NCBI GenBank assembly: GCA_902779845.1
Contig: CACZCZ010000014.1
Coordinates: 1-64,000, forward strand
Direction of reading: 5' to 3'
From: an uncultured Bacteroidales bacterium
Lineage (GTDB): Bacteria; Bacteroidota; Bacteroidia; Bacteroidales; Bacteroidaceae
DNA: 64,000 bases
In this document: positions 32,249-41,820 of the stretch, one piece after another
Numbering within the stretch: the first letter of the stretch is position 1
Layout: every line of letters starts with the position of its first letter
Program-made: the position numbers and the translations under genes
The notes under the pieces: model-generated
The model's database searches: none
What the model saw: the letters and a program-made list of their open reading frames with translations, nothing else
Told to the model about the DNA's origin: nothing

Positions 32249-34057
32249 TTACCAGATCTTCAGTTCATAAGGCAGACGCGCATACACACACTGGTCGATG
32301 CGCTGCGGCTGCAGCATTCGCTGCATCGTTGAGACGAAGGGATAAAGCTCACCGAAGGACGTGCGAATGCGCTCGTCGAAGTAGCTCTCCTTCTTTTCGT
32401 TGAAAAGCTCCTGCATGAAATCAGCCTTGGCAGGATATGCATCCACCGAATACTTCTCTAATTCAGCCAACTTGGCAGCCTCGGCAATTGCATCGTCGAG
32501 ATTACCCAGCTGGTCAACAAGACCAATCTTCAAGGCTTGCTCGCCAGTCCACACACGACCCTGTCCAATCACATCTACGCTGTCCTGCGAGATACCACGA
32601 CCTGCAGCTACGCGCGATGTAAAGAGGTCATACCCACGTTCGATCATGCCTTGCAGCAGAGCGCTCTCGCTCTCATCGAAGCCACGAGCCATCAGGCCCA
32701 GGACTGCGGAGCCGCCGAAGTCAGCGTGCTTGTTCGTCTTCACGACATCAAAGCGCAAGCCTATCTTATCCCGCAAGAGTTCAGAGCCATCGGGGAACAT
32801 TCCAAAGATGCCGATGGAACCGGTTAAAGTGGAAGGCTCTGCAATAATCTTATTGGCACCACAGCTGATGTAGTAGCCACCGCTGGCTGCCATTCCGCCC
32901 ATCGACACCACAACAGGCTTCTCAGCCTTGAGCAGCTCGATCTCATGCCATATCTGTTCGCTGGCGAAAGCGCTGCCACCCGGGGAATTCACGCGCAGCA
33001 CCACAGCCTTCACCTTGTCATCCTTGCGCAGCTTCTGCAATTCGCGGATGGTCGGCATCGTCTCGATATAGCTGTTTCCCACAGACATTGGGCTGCTGCC
33101 AGCTTGATCCACAATCTCACCAAAAGCGTAATAGACAGCTACGCGACTCTTTTCGTCGTCCTTGTCGGAAGCAGCAACGAGATCAGCAGGCGACACGAAG
33201 CGAATCTTTTCTTCCGCTTTGAGGTCCAGCTTCGCACGCAACATCTCCTTGAAGCCATCGAGATAGGCCAGCGTATCCACCAGTCCGCTCTCAACGAGCT
33301 GTTCCGTGGGGCGAAGTGTCATAAACGAGTCTGCCAGTGCATTCAGCTGGTCGGTGCTAAGCTTGCGGCTCTCGCCGATTTCCTGAAGGTACTGCCCCCA
33401 GATGCTACCCAGATAAGCCTCTACCTGCTGGCGGTTGGCCTCGCTCATTTCTGTCAAAATGTACGGTTCCACCGCACTCTTGAATGTGCCGACCTTAAAG
33501 ACCTGCATCTTTATGCCCAGCTTCTTCATCGCCTCGGTGAAGAACATCGGAGCACCACCCAGGCCGTGCCAGTCAACAACGCCGTGAGGATTCACCACCA
33601 CTTTGTCAGCGAGGCTGGCAAGATAGTAAGCGCCTTCGGAATAGGTGTCACCATAAGCAAAGATCCACTTACCGCTCTCTTTATATTTTAAAAGCGCCTG
33701 GCGCAGTTCCTGCAACATGGCCGGCGTTGCGCCACCGAAGGCTGCACCCACTTCCATGTAGATTCCCTCCACCTTATCATTCTTGGCAGCCTCCTCAACG
33801 GCAGCCAGCAACTGATCCAAACCCTGGGTCTCGTAGCGGTCGCCCAAGAACATCGCCAGTGGGTTCTCGGCAGCAGACCGTTCCTCGAGGGCACCGGTGA
33901 GATTGATGCGGAGCACAGAGCCCTTGCGCACGCTGGTAGTCTGTCCCTCGCTGGCAGCCATTCCGATGAATGACACCAACATGATAACACATGCAATCAG
34001 TGTCCACAAGCCCAAGCCGACCACTGTTGCAAACACATACTTCAGAAAATCTTTCAT
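32249..34057 (-). CDS. sppA: Signal peptide peptidase SppA, 67K type
   Basis: A 602-residue tandem S49 peptidase. An N-terminal membrane segment (about 9-32) is followed by two homologous halves. The catalytic Lys lies in the first half (MQVFKVGTFKSAVEPYILTE, near residue 190) and the Ser in the second (MGGMAASGGYYISCGANKI, near residue 388). It degrades leftover signal peptides and possibly membrane proteins. The ATG at 34057 (MKDFLKYVFATVVG) fits a membrane start. An 18-codon upstream extension crosses the promoter and is rejected. Confidence 0.94.
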   Translation of the reverse strand: MKDFLKYVFATVVGLGLWTLIACVIMLVSFIGMAASEGQTTSVRKGSVLRINLTGALEERSAAENPLAMFLGDRYETQGLDQLLAAVEEAAKNDKVEGIYMEVGAAFGGATPAMLQELRQALLKYKESGKWIFAYGDTYSEGAYYLASLADKVVVNPHGVVDWHGLGGAPMFFTEAMKKLGIKMQVFKVGTFKSAVEPYILTEMSEANRQQVEAYLGSIWGQYLQEIGESRKLSTDQLNALADSFMTLRPTEQLVESGLVDTLAYLDGFKEMLRAKLDLKAEEKIRFVSPADLVAASDKDDEKSRVAVYYAFGEIVDQAGSSPMSVGNSYIETMPTIRELQKLRKDDKVKAVVLRVNSPGGSAFASEQIWHEIELLKAEKPVVVSMGGMAASGGYYISCGANKIIAEPSTLTGSIGIFGMFPDGSELLRDKIGLRFDVVKTNKHADFGGSAVLGLMARGFDESESALLQGMIERGYDLFTSRVAAGRGISQDSVDVIGQGRVWTGEQALKIGLVDQLGNLDDAIAEAAKLAELEKYSVDAYPAKADFMQELFNEKKESYFDERIRTSFGELYPFVSTMQRMLQPQRIDQCVYARLPYELKIW

Positions 34058-34090
34058 TGTTGTTACTGATTTAGTTGACAAAATTCGGGG

Positions 34091-34098
34091 CAAATGTA
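34091..34098 (-). promoter_or_regulatory. sppA promoter -7 element
   Basis: The minus strand reads TACATTTG 34 bases before the ATG at 34057. This is the main evidence for that start. Confidence 0.6.
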
Positions 34099-34195
34099 CA
34101 AAGAAAATCATTGCTACATCACGATTTCGTCGACTAATTTTCGGTCACACCGCATTTTTATACCTTTTTTATCATACGCTCTGTCCACAAAAACG

Positions 34196-34306
34196 TACTT
34201 TTGCATCACAATTCAACAAAAGCGCGTCCTTTCCACCTTTCATCACAAGAACAGCAAAACAATCCTTAGCGGTTGAGCACCCCACTCAGGGGCTGTTTTT
34301 ACGCCA
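34196..34306 (+). ncRNA. Candidate small RNA (promoter to terminator, no ORF)
   Basis: A TACTTTTG -7 element (34196-34203) is followed about 75 bases later by a terminator-like hairpin, AGCACCCC-ACTCA-GGGGCT, and a TGTTTTT run (34276-34301). No protein-coding frame of note lies between. It would make an RNA of about 95 bases. A second 11-bp hairpin (34378-34405, GCAGGTGTCGA/TCGATGCCTGC with two G-U pairs) lies downstream. The rest of the 34112-34534 gap shows nothing else beyond the promoter at 34477. Confidence 0.4.
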
Positions 34307-34476
34307 GTGATAACAAGGATGGCTCTTTAAATAAGAAAATTATTCAAAAAGCACCGATTTCATCGGGATAATAGAAGGCAGGTGTCGATGTGAGTCGATG
34401 CCTGCTTAATTTGTACGTTTCGGTACACACGATGCAATTATACCGATATTCCATATATAATATACGCGCGTGTGTG

Positions 34477-34484
34477 TATTTTTG
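34477..34484 (+). promoter_or_regulatory. Promoter of the PCMD surface operon
   Basis: TATTTTTG 51 bases before the ATG at 34535, preceded by an AT-rich alternating stretch (tatataatatacgcgcgtg). Confidence 0.6.
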
Positions 34485-34534
34485 CATGATGATTTAGAGA
34501 GGTATATCAACAAATTTTCAAAGCATATCATTTT

Positions 34535-35734
34535 ATGATGAAAAAACATCTTCAACCTTGTCTTCTGTTCTCCATAGCCTGCATGACTCTGTCCTCATGC
34601 TTCGGCGATGATCCCGCGAATGCAGAATGCGACATTGAGCAGGCGTGGATTCATGTTGATAATCCACGAAGCGTTTTCTACAACGCTTATGACACGTTAG
34701 TAACTGTTGCATCAACAGATAATGAAATAACCTTTGAGACGAAAGGTGAGGCTATTCAGCACGCGCCCATTTTCTTCAAGACTACCCCGGGCTCATCAAT
34801 CTTTATCCTTGAAAAGAATGGCCTGGAAACGCCATTTACCAATGGAAGTCTAGTCGATTTTTCTGGTGCTCAAATAATTAAATTTCGGGTACGTTCTGAG
34901 GATCATCACTATCTTCGTGATTATCAAGTTCAAGTGAAGCCTAGGCCCGAAATGCCAGTGAATCCGCTCTTCAACTTTGATAACAATTTCGAGCTCACCA
35001 CCATAAAAGAAGCTGACGATAATCCATACTATACTTGGACTGAAACAGATGCCAAAATTAAATGGTGGGCGAGCGGCAATGCAGGTTATCGTCTCACGGG
35101 TCTCAAGGTTGGACCTCTTGATTATCCCACCTGCCCAGAGCTCGAGACTGGCGTTGATGGAAAGAATTGCTTAAAGCTCACCACTCGTGACACTGGCAGT
35201 CTGGGCAAAATGGTTAATATGCCTCTTGCTGCTGGCAATTTATTTTCAGGTTCTTTTGACACAGAAAACGCCATGAAGGAGCCCCTCTCCGCTACACGTA
35301 TGGGACAGCCCTATGCCCATAAGCCCATTCGCATGACTGGATTCTACAAGTTTAAGCGTGGTGAAATAATGCAAGACAGAGAAAAGAATCCGCTTGACGG
35401 CGAAGTTGATTATCCCGACTTCTACTGTGTTGTCTATCGCAACAGTGATGAAAAGGGGAATCCCATTCTGTTGGATGGTTCCAATGTCTTATCCAGCCCC
35501 GCGATTGTAGGCATGGGCCGTATCAGCAAATCTGAGATCAACGCAGACGGTACAGAGTGGAGACCATTCTCCATTGAAATTGCTTATACCCAAGACATAT
35601 CAGAAGAAGATGTATATGACTACAAATACAACACCGCCGTAGTATTCTCCTCCAGTGTGCGTGGTGCAGAGTTCATCGGCGCACCGGGCAGCACGCTATG
35701 GATTGATAATGTAAAACTTGAATGCGCGTATTGA
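34535..35734 (+). CDS. PCMD-domain surface lipoprotein
   Basis: A 399-residue lipoprotein. The signal ends in a lipobox (CMTLSSC, Cys about residue 22). A beta-rich N-domain (about 30-140) is followed by a PCMD (putative carbohydrate metabolism) domain (about 150-399) with FNFDNNFE, GKNCLKLTTRD and the RMTGFYKFKRGE strand typical of the family. The exact activity is unknown. Codon and base use looks richer in AT than in the neighbours. It heads a three-gene operon; the next ATG follows after 2 bases. Confidence 0.8.
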   Translation: MMKKHLQPCLLFSIACMTLSSCFGDDPANAECDIEQAWIHVDNPRSVFYNAYDTLVTVASTDNEITFETKGEAIQHAPIFFKTTPGSSIFILEKNGLETPFTNGSLVDFSGAQIIKFRVRSEDHHYLRDYQVQVKPRPEMPVNPLFNFDNNFELTTIKEADDNPYYTWTETDAKIKWWASGNAGYRLTGLKVGPLDYPTCPELETGVDGKNCLKLTTRDTGSLGKMVNMPLAAGNLFSGSFDTENAMKEPLSATRMGQPYAHKPIRMTGFYKFKRGEIMQDREKNPLDGEVDYPDFYCVVYRNSDEKGNPILLDGSNVLSSPAIVGMGRISKSEINADGTEWRPFSIEIAYTQDISEEDVYDYKYNTAVVFSSSVRGAEFIGAPGSTLWIDNVKLECAY

Positions 35735-35736
35735 TT

Positions 35737-36540
35737 ATGAAACTGAGAAACATCATATATTGCCTGCTGCTCCTGGCTGTCAGCACGGCTCAAGCTCAAA
35801 CAGTCTCCAACACGGATGTTGACAAATGGAAGAAATGGGGTCCTAAAGACATCCACAACAGCGGCTGGATAATCCGTGCCGGTTATGTCATCGGCGGCAC
35901 AGCCCCTATTCCCGTGCCTAAAGAGATTCGCAGCATCAATGATTTCAAGCCTTTAGGCGGTGTCACTGTCGGTGCCGACTACTACCACATGTTCGGCAAA
36001 CGATTGGGCATACAGTTTGGTATGCACCTTTTCTTCGAGGGCTTCCACACCAGTGCAGATGTGAAGAACTATCGCATGACCATTACACAAGGCAACAGTA
36101 CCCTCAGTGGAAACTTCACCGGCACTGATGAGACTAACACAAAGATGGTAGGCATCACACTGCCCGTGACCGCCACCTTCCGCATCTCTCCGCGCTGGAA
36201 CGTCGGTATAGGCCCCTTCTTTTCGTTCGTGGGCAAAGGGACTTTTGATGGTGAGGTCTATGACAACAGCGAGGGCATCGGCTACCTCCGTGAGGGCGAC
36301 CCCACAGGACCCAAGATTGAGATCACACGCAAGAACCCTGCCAGCTACGATTTCTCCAGCGATATGAAACATTTCTACTGGGGACTTGAGTTTATGTTCG
36401 AGTGGAAAGCGCTCCAGCACATGAATGTTTTCGGTGGTCTTGACTGGGGTTTAAGCAGTATCTTCCCTAGCGATTTTGAGACAGTGCCTTTCAAGATGTA
36501 TCCCATCTATGCCAAATTCGGTTTAGCCTATCGTTTCTGA
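35737..36540 (+). CDS. Outer membrane beta-barrel protein
   Basis: A 267-residue protein from ATG 35737 (MKLRNIIYCLLLLAVSTAQAQ), with a clear signal peptide cut after AQA. The mature protein has alternating amphipathic strands and ends in an aromatic residue (KFGLAYRF), as outer membrane barrels do. It may be a porin-like or assembly partner for the flanking PCMD proteins. The start five codons upstream overlaps the previous gene and is less likely. Confidence 0.8.
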   Translation: MKLRNIIYCLLLLAVSTAQAQTVSNTDVDKWKKWGPKDIHNSGWIIRAGYVIGGTAPIPVPKEIRSINDFKPLGGVTVGADYYHMFGKRLGIQFGMHLFFEGFHTSADVKNYRMTITQGNSTLSGNFTGTDETNTKMVGITLPVTATFRISPRWNVGIGPFFSFVGKGTFDGEVYDNSEGIGYLREGDPTGPKIEITRKNPASYDFSSDMKHFYWGLEFMFEWKALQHMNVFGGLDWGLSSIFPSDFETVPFKMYPIYAKFGLAYRF

Positions 36541-36567
36541 ATTATATCACACAAAATAAAAAGTAGT

Positions 36568-39500
36568 ATGAAAAGATTCCTTACTCTCTTTGCTGCTTCA
36601 GCCCTCGCTCTGACGGCAAGTGCACAGCTCCAAATTCAGAATCCCAGTTTTGAGGAATGGGACAACGAAGAGACAAGTTCTGTTGAGCCCTCTCATTGGA
36701 ACTCGTTCATGAGCGGCACTGGTGCCATGAAGGGCTTTGCCGCAGCCCAGCAAGTGCAGAAAAGCGACGATGCCCACTCGGGCAACAGTAGCGCCCGCAT
36801 CTATGCGCGCTCCGTATTCGGTGTGGTGGCTCAGGGCAACCTCACCACAGGTTGCATCAACATGGGCAGCGCCACGGCCACGGATGCCAACGGCAACTAC
36901 AACTACACCAACGAGGATGACGCCAACTTCCACCAGAAGTTCACTGGTCTGCCCGATGCCATGCGCGTGTGGGTGAAAGCCTCATGCGCCTATCCCGCCG
37001 GGGCCAGCTGTAACCTTCACACTACAGGCTATTTCCAGGACCCTGCCGGCAACACCATCACGGCCAAGCGCATTGCCAAGGCCAACAGCTCCAGCATCGC
37101 CAGCAGCAACGACTGGCAGGAGGTCATCATACCCTTTGTATATGATGTCACTGACGGCACACGCCCAGCCTACGCGCTGATTACACTGACCACCAGCGGC
37201 ACACCTGGTCAGGGCGATGCCTCTGACTGGATGTTGGTTGATGACGTGGAGTTCCTGTACTACAGCGAGCTGCAGAGCATCACCTTCAACAGCAAGGACA
37301 TCGAGGTGACAGGCAACAACATCACCATCGACGGTACTTACGACGAAGCCCTGCTCCAGCTGAAGAGCAACGGTCAGGGCGCCAGCATCACCACCAGCTA
37401 CAACGATGCAAACATGACGCTGACGGTGACCATTAAAGGCGACGACATCGCCGCAAACCCCAACAACCAGCACACCTACACCCTGACCTTCACTGGCAAG
37501 GAGAATGAAGATCCGACTCCCGATCCTGATCCGCAACCCGTCATCGAGAACTATGCTTCTCTTGTGCCTTTTGGCGACTTCGAGGCATGGAAGAATGAGT
37601 GCGGCACCACACAACAAACCGGCAGCGGCGGCGGCGACCGCCAACGTCCTGGCTCGGAGCCCGAAGGTTGGAACGGCGGTAGCCTCAACCTCGGTGTCAA
37701 ACTCATCGCAACGAGTGATTTGAAAGCCACATTGGTTGAGAAGGCCTCTGGCATCAACGGCACAGGAACTGCCGTAAAGATGACAAACCAGTCCGTGTCC
37801 TACTGGGGAAACAGCATGACCTTCCCCGGCTTTGTCACCTATGGTAACATCTGGGCATGGAGCGGTCCCACGAACTTCAAGAACTCCGATGAAGGCGTCT
37901 ATGGCGGTCTTGCCTACACAAAGCGCCCAGATGCCGTTCGAGGCCAGTTCAAGCGCCCCATCGCTTCCGGCGAGAACGCCCATATCATCACTTATCTGTG
38001 GAAGGGAACTTTCTGGAGCAATATCGGCGCCTACGACTCGCCCAGCACAGGTTTTGAGGATGTCGACCGTGCCATCATGGGACACACCCAAACAACAGGC
38101 GGCGACGGTCAGCTCATCGCATCCTGCGACTACAACTTTGAAAGCACCAAGGACGGCGAATGGGAGACCATCACAGTGCCCCTCACTTATGTCGAAGGTC
38201 AGGAAGACGCTGTACCACAGAAGATGAACATCATCATCTCCAGCGGCGACTATTGGACCCGCAGCATCAAGGAGGGCAGCATTCTCGAAGCCGACAGCAT
38301 CCAGTTCCTGTTCTACTCCGACCTCACATCTGCCACCTTCAACGGCAAGGACATCACCTTCGACGAAAACAACCATGCTGTCATGGATGTCGATTACGCC
38401 GAGGAGTTGCTGCAGGTGACCGCCAACGGCCGCTCTGCCACTGTCGAGACACAGTACGACAGCACGACACGCATCCTCACAATCACTGTCAAGGGCGGCA
38501 ACATCGACGAGAATCCTGAGAACTTCCACACCTACACCCTCGCCTTCCCCTTCTACTCTGACCTCACAAGCGTCAGCTACAAGGGCAAAGCCGTGACTTT
38601 CGACAGTAATAACAAAGCCGTCATCGATGATGACTACGACGTTGCTCAGCTGCAGCTGACACAGCACGATGCAGCCGCCATCATTGAGAAGAGCTATGAC
38701 AACGGCACCCGCATCCTGACTATCACCGTCAAGGCCGCCAACTACGAGAGCGACCCCGCCAACGTCCACACCTACAGCATCGAATTCCTGCCGCAGGTGA
38801 AGATTATCAGCGAGCGACCCTACACTGACCAGCTGCAGATCAAGGTGAATGAGGGCGACCCCGAGTTGCAGGATGCCACCATCACCATGCAGGAATGGAA
38901 CACAGGTGCCACCAGCCTCGTCCTGAAGAACTTCAAGCTCGGCAGTGGCGCTGAAGCCATGAACGTGGGCACCATTGTTGTCAACGACATCCAGCTCGAT
39001 GCCGAGGGCAAGTTCCAGATAAAATGTAACACCACCATACAGGCAGGCGACGATCCCGCCGGCGCTCAGTGGTTAGGTCCGGTGCTGGGCCAGGTACCCC
39101 TGGAGATCAACGGCCAGGAACTACGCGGACGTGATGTGCCCGACTCCCTGCACGTACATATTCTTATTGACTTGAAGAGTCGCATGGGCCAAAGCATCGA
39201 TGTGCTCTTCGGCAAATCACTCATTGACCAGCAGGGAGGCAAGACTCCCATTGATCCGCCAAGCGGCAAGATCACGCTGCCCGACCATCAGGACTACGAG
39301 GACGACCTCATCGTGACGCTCAACGGCAATGCTACAGCACCGCAGCGCACTGTCATCAGCGTTGATTTCCACAAGAACAGCAACACGCTGGATCTCATCC
39401 TGAAGAATTTCGGTCTGAAAGACGGCGAGACGGATATGCCCGTTGGCACCATCAACGTCAAAGGCATTCCTTACACGCTTGCCAGCGGCGTCTCCTACGC

Positions 39501-40299
39501 CACCTTCAAGAAGGATGTGACTGTGACCATTGAAGAAGGCGACGATCCCAATGTTGGCATGTGGATGGGTCCCATGCTGGGCGACATCCCCATCACACTC
39601 GCAGGTAAGGCCGGCACCGACAAACTCTACTGCACCATCGACATCAACATGGTGGGTGTAGGTGTCATCCACGTTGATTTCGGCACCGATGCCAACTGGC
39701 CTGAGCCTCCCAGTGGCGGCGAAGATCCCATAGATCCTCCTGTCAACCCCATTCTCAAAGACCGCACCTACACTGACCAGCTCACAGTTACCGTCAATGG
39801 CGAGAGCAGCCAGCCCAAGGAGGCACAGGTGAACATGATTGTCAACGATGACGAGACCGTGACCCTCACACTCAAGAACTTCTATCTGACCACCAATGAC
39901 GGCTCATCGCTGCCCATCGGCAACATCGAACTCACGGACATCACACCCGTAGAGGTTCCCAACAAGAACTACTACATGTTCCAAAGCAGCCAAAACGTGC
40001 GCATCAAGGACGGCGACAATCCTGCCGAGCTTTGGTCCGGCAGCTTCCTGGGCGAGATTCCGGTCACCATGAACGGTAAGATAGCTGAAGGCAAGCTCTA
40101 CTGCAACATCAGCATCTATATGCCGACCATGAAGGAGAACATCAACGTCGTCTTCGGTGCAGACTTCACCGATGGCATAGCAAGTCTCACCACCTCTCCT
40201 GTGAGCAAGGAAAGCATCTACAACCTCGGCGGTCAGCGCCTGGGCAAGTTGCAGAAGGGCATAAACATCGTTGGTGGAAAGAAAGTCTTTGTGAAGTGA
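36568..40299 (+). CDS. Giant secreted PCMD / calycin-like multidomain protein
   Basis: A 1243-residue secreted protein with a signal peptide (1-19, ending TASAQ). The domain order I read is PCMD 1 (about 20-230), an 80-residue repeat A1 (231-312), PCMD 2 (330-580), repeats A2 (581-658) and A3 (660-740), and three calycin-like lipocalin-fold repeats (744-885, 904-1045, 1064-1205). A C-terminal signature (ESIYNLGGQRLGKLQKGINI) ends in KKVFVK. The A repeats share HTYTL/HTYSI ends, and the calycin-like repeats share R/DxYxDxLxVxxNG starts and GxxLGxIPxxxxG. The C-terminal pattern is common on Prevotella surface proteins. It probably acts at the cell surface with the two upstream genes. Confidence 0.75.
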   Translation: MKRFLTLFAASALALTASAQLQIQNPSFEEWDNEETSSVEPSHWNSFMSGTGAMKGFAAAQQVQKSDDAHSGNSSARIYARSVFGVVAQGNLTTGCINMGSATATDANGNYNYTNEDDANFHQKFTGLPDAMRVWVKASCAYPAGASCNLHTTGYFQDPAGNTITAKRIAKANSSSIASSNDWQEVIIPFVYDVTDGTRPAYALITLTTSGTPGQGDASDWMLVDDVEFLYYSELQSITFNSKDIEVTGNNITIDGTYDEALLQLKSNGQGASITTSYNDANMTLTVTIKGDDIAANPNNQHTYTLTFTGKENEDPTPDPDPQPVIENYASLVPFGDFEAWKNECGTTQQTGSGGGDRQRPGSEPEGWNGGSLNLGVKLIATSDLKATLVEKASGINGTGTAVKMTNQSVSYWGNSMTFPGFVTYGNIWAWSGPTNFKNSDEGVYGGLAYTKRPDAVRGQFKRPIASGENAHIITYLWKGTFWSNIGAYDSPSTGFEDVDRAIMGHTQTTGGDGQLIASCDYNFESTKDGEWETITVPLTYVEGQEDAVPQKMNIIISSGDYWTRSIKEGSILEADSIQFLFYSDLTSATFNGKDITFDENNHAVMDVDYAEELLQVTANGRSATVETQYDSTTRILTITVKGGNIDENPENFHTYTLAFPFYSDLTSVSYKGKAVTFDSNNKAVIDDDYDVAQLQLTQHDAAAIIEKSYDNGTRILTITVKAANYESDPANVHTYSIEFLPQVKIISERPYTDQLQIKVNEGDPELQDATITMQEWNTGATSLVLKNFKLGSGAEAMNVGTIVVNDIQLDAEGKFQIKCNTTIQAGDDPAGAQWLGPVLGQVPLEINGQELRGRDVPDSLHVHILIDLKSRMGQSIDVLFGKSLIDQQGGKTPIDPPSGKITLPDHQDYEDDLIVTLNGNATAPQRTVISVDFHKNSNTLDLILKNFGLKDGETDMPVGTINVKGIPYTLASGVSYATFKKDVTVTIEEGDDPNVGMWMGPMLGDIPITLAGKAGTDKLYCTIDINMVGVGVIHVDFGTDANWPEPPSGGEDPIDPPVNPILKDRTYTDQLTVTVNGESSQPKEAQVNMIVNDDETVTLTLKNFYLTTNDGSSLPIGNIELTDITPVEVPNKNYYMFQSSQNVRIKDGDNPAELWSGSFLGEIPVTMNGKIAEGKLYCNISIYMPTMKENINVVFGADFTDGIASLTTSPVSKESIYNLGGQRLGKLQKGINIVGGKKVFVK

Positions 40300-40396
40300 T
40301 AAAGAGTTAAGGAGTTCATGAGGTTCATGAACTCCTTAAACTTTTAAACCCCTAAACTCTTAAACTCTTGAAACCTGAATCTTGAATCTTAAACCC
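40300..40396 (+). terminator. Terminator built from a tandem array
   Basis: Bases 40307-40321 (TTAAGGAGTTCATGA) and 40325-40339 pair perfectly over 15 bp with a 3-base loop, followed by AACTTTTAAAC. The array then continues (taaactctt and ttgaatctt units) to 40396. Both arms are made of the same repeat unit found elsewhere as simple direct arrays. Confidence 0.7.
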
Positions 40397-40404
40397 TTTA
40401 TTTT

Positions 40405-41766
40405 CTAGAACAAGAGTTCATCAATAAAGATGGCCAAAATGGCCAATGGGGCAACCCATCGAATTAGAAAGAAGAAGCTCACGAACAGCCAGCGCGGAAA
40501 ACGCAACGTATGGTTGTTCGTGAGTTCTTTTATGACCATGTCCTTCGGCAGGTACCATCCCACGAAGATACTCAGCAGGATGCCGCCTATCGGCATGATG
40601 ATCTTTGCCGAGATGAAATCGAAGAAGTCAAAGAAGGTCATCCCGAACAGGAAGCGCACGTCTGCCAGCGGCCCGAAGCTCAAGGAGCATAGCGAGCCCA
40701 GCAGGATGCAGGTGACCGTCACCACTGTCGTGGCAACGGGGCGCGACAGCCCTGTGCGCTCTATCAGGAAAGCCGTGACAGGTTCATGCAGGCTGATCAT
40801 GCTCGTCAGCGCCGCCAACAGCAGCAGCAAGTAGAACATCACTGCAAAGACCCAGCCCACCATCGGCACATTCGCGAAAGCCATCTGGAACACAGAGGGT
40901 AGCGTGATGAACACCAAGCCAGGTCCCGCATCCGGAGCCACCGTCTGAACTGAGAACACGGCGGGGAAGATGATGAAACCGCCCATGATGGCCACGAGCG
41001 TGTCTATCACCACCACCTTGCGCGCCGTCGTCATCAGTTTGGCATCATCGGTGAAATAGCTGCCATAGGTCAGGAGAGCACCCATTCCCACGCTCAGCGA
41101 GAAGAACGCCTGTCCCATTGCACTCAGTAGCACGTCACCGTTAATCTTCGAGAAATCAGGTTTCAACATAAAGCGCAACGCCTCATCCGAGCCGGGCATG
41201 GCAAAAGAGCCGCCCACCAGCACAGCGATAATCAGCAACAACAGCGGCATCAGGAATTTCGAATAGCGTTCGATACCGCCCTGTACGCCGTGCACTATCA
41301 CCCAGTGTGACATCAGCAGCACGCCCGCCACCATCACTAAGGGCATCCACGCACTCTGCGTGAAATGTGTGAAGTAGGCCGCCGAATCCGACATCGTCGT
41401 CACCTTGCCCGTCACAGCAGAGATCAGGTACTGCAGCGTCCACCCTGCTACCACACTATAGTAGCTCAGGATAATCCAAGCCACGAAGATGCCAAGGATG
41501 CCCTGCATCACCCACCCCGTTCCTGGGGCCAGCGAACGGTAGGCATCGACCGGATTCTTGTGTGTCTTGCGGCCCACAATGAACTCTGCCGTCATCAATG
41601 GCATGCCTATGAGCACGACACACAATATATATATAATAATGAAAACGGCGCCTCCGTTCTCTCCCACCTCTGTGGGGAAGCGCCAGATGTTACCGAGGCC
41701 CACCGCTGAGCCTGCTGCGGCCAGGACGATGCCTATTTTACTACCAAAAGTTGCTCTTTTTTCCAT
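40405..41766 (-). CDS. Sodium-dependent symporter, NSS/SNF family
   Basis: A 453-residue protein with about 11 membrane segments. It has the NSS signature near the N-terminus (GSAVGLGNIWRFPTEVGENG) and the unwound TM1 region that binds Na+ and substrate. Bacterial members import amino acids such as Trp, Tyr or Met; the substrate cannot be read here. The ATG at 41766 (MEKRATFGSKIGIVLAAAG) is the family start. Codons upstream of it cross the promoter. Confidence 0.94.
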   Translation of the reverse strand: MEKRATFGSKIGIVLAAAGSAVGLGNIWRFPTEVGENGGAVFIIIYILCVVLIGMPLMTAEFIVGRKTHKNPVDAYRSLAPGTGWVMQGILGIFVAWIILSYYSVVAGWTLQYLISAVTGKVTTMSDSAAYFTHFTQSAWMPLVMVAGVLLMSHWVIVHGVQGGIERYSKFLMPLLLLIIAVLVGGSFAMPGSDEALRFMLKPDFSKINGDVLLSAMGQAFFSLSVGMGALLTYGSYFTDDAKLMTTARKVVVIDTLVAIMGGFIIFPAVFSVQTVAPDAGPGLVFITLPSVFQMAFANVPMVGWVFAVMFYLLLLLAALTSMISLHEPVTAFLIERTGLSRPVATTVVTVTCILLGSLCSLSFGPLADVRFLFGMTFFDFFDFISAKIIMPIGGILLSIFVGWYLPKDMVIKELTNNHTLRFPRWLFVSFFFLIRWVAPLAILAIFIDELLF

Positions 41767-41774
41767 ATCGGCGG

Positions 41775-41803
41775 CAAAAATACAAAGAAAAGCTGTACTT
41801 TTG
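41775..41803. promoter_or_regulatory. Divergent promoters symporter / vanZ
   Basis: The minus strand TATTTTTG (41775-41782) serves the symporter. The plus strand TACTTTTG (41796-41803) lies 17 bases before the vanZ ATG, so that leader is very short. The two -7 elements are only 13 bases apart. Confidence 0.6.
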
Positions 41804-41820
41804 TCACAGAATTCCAAAAA

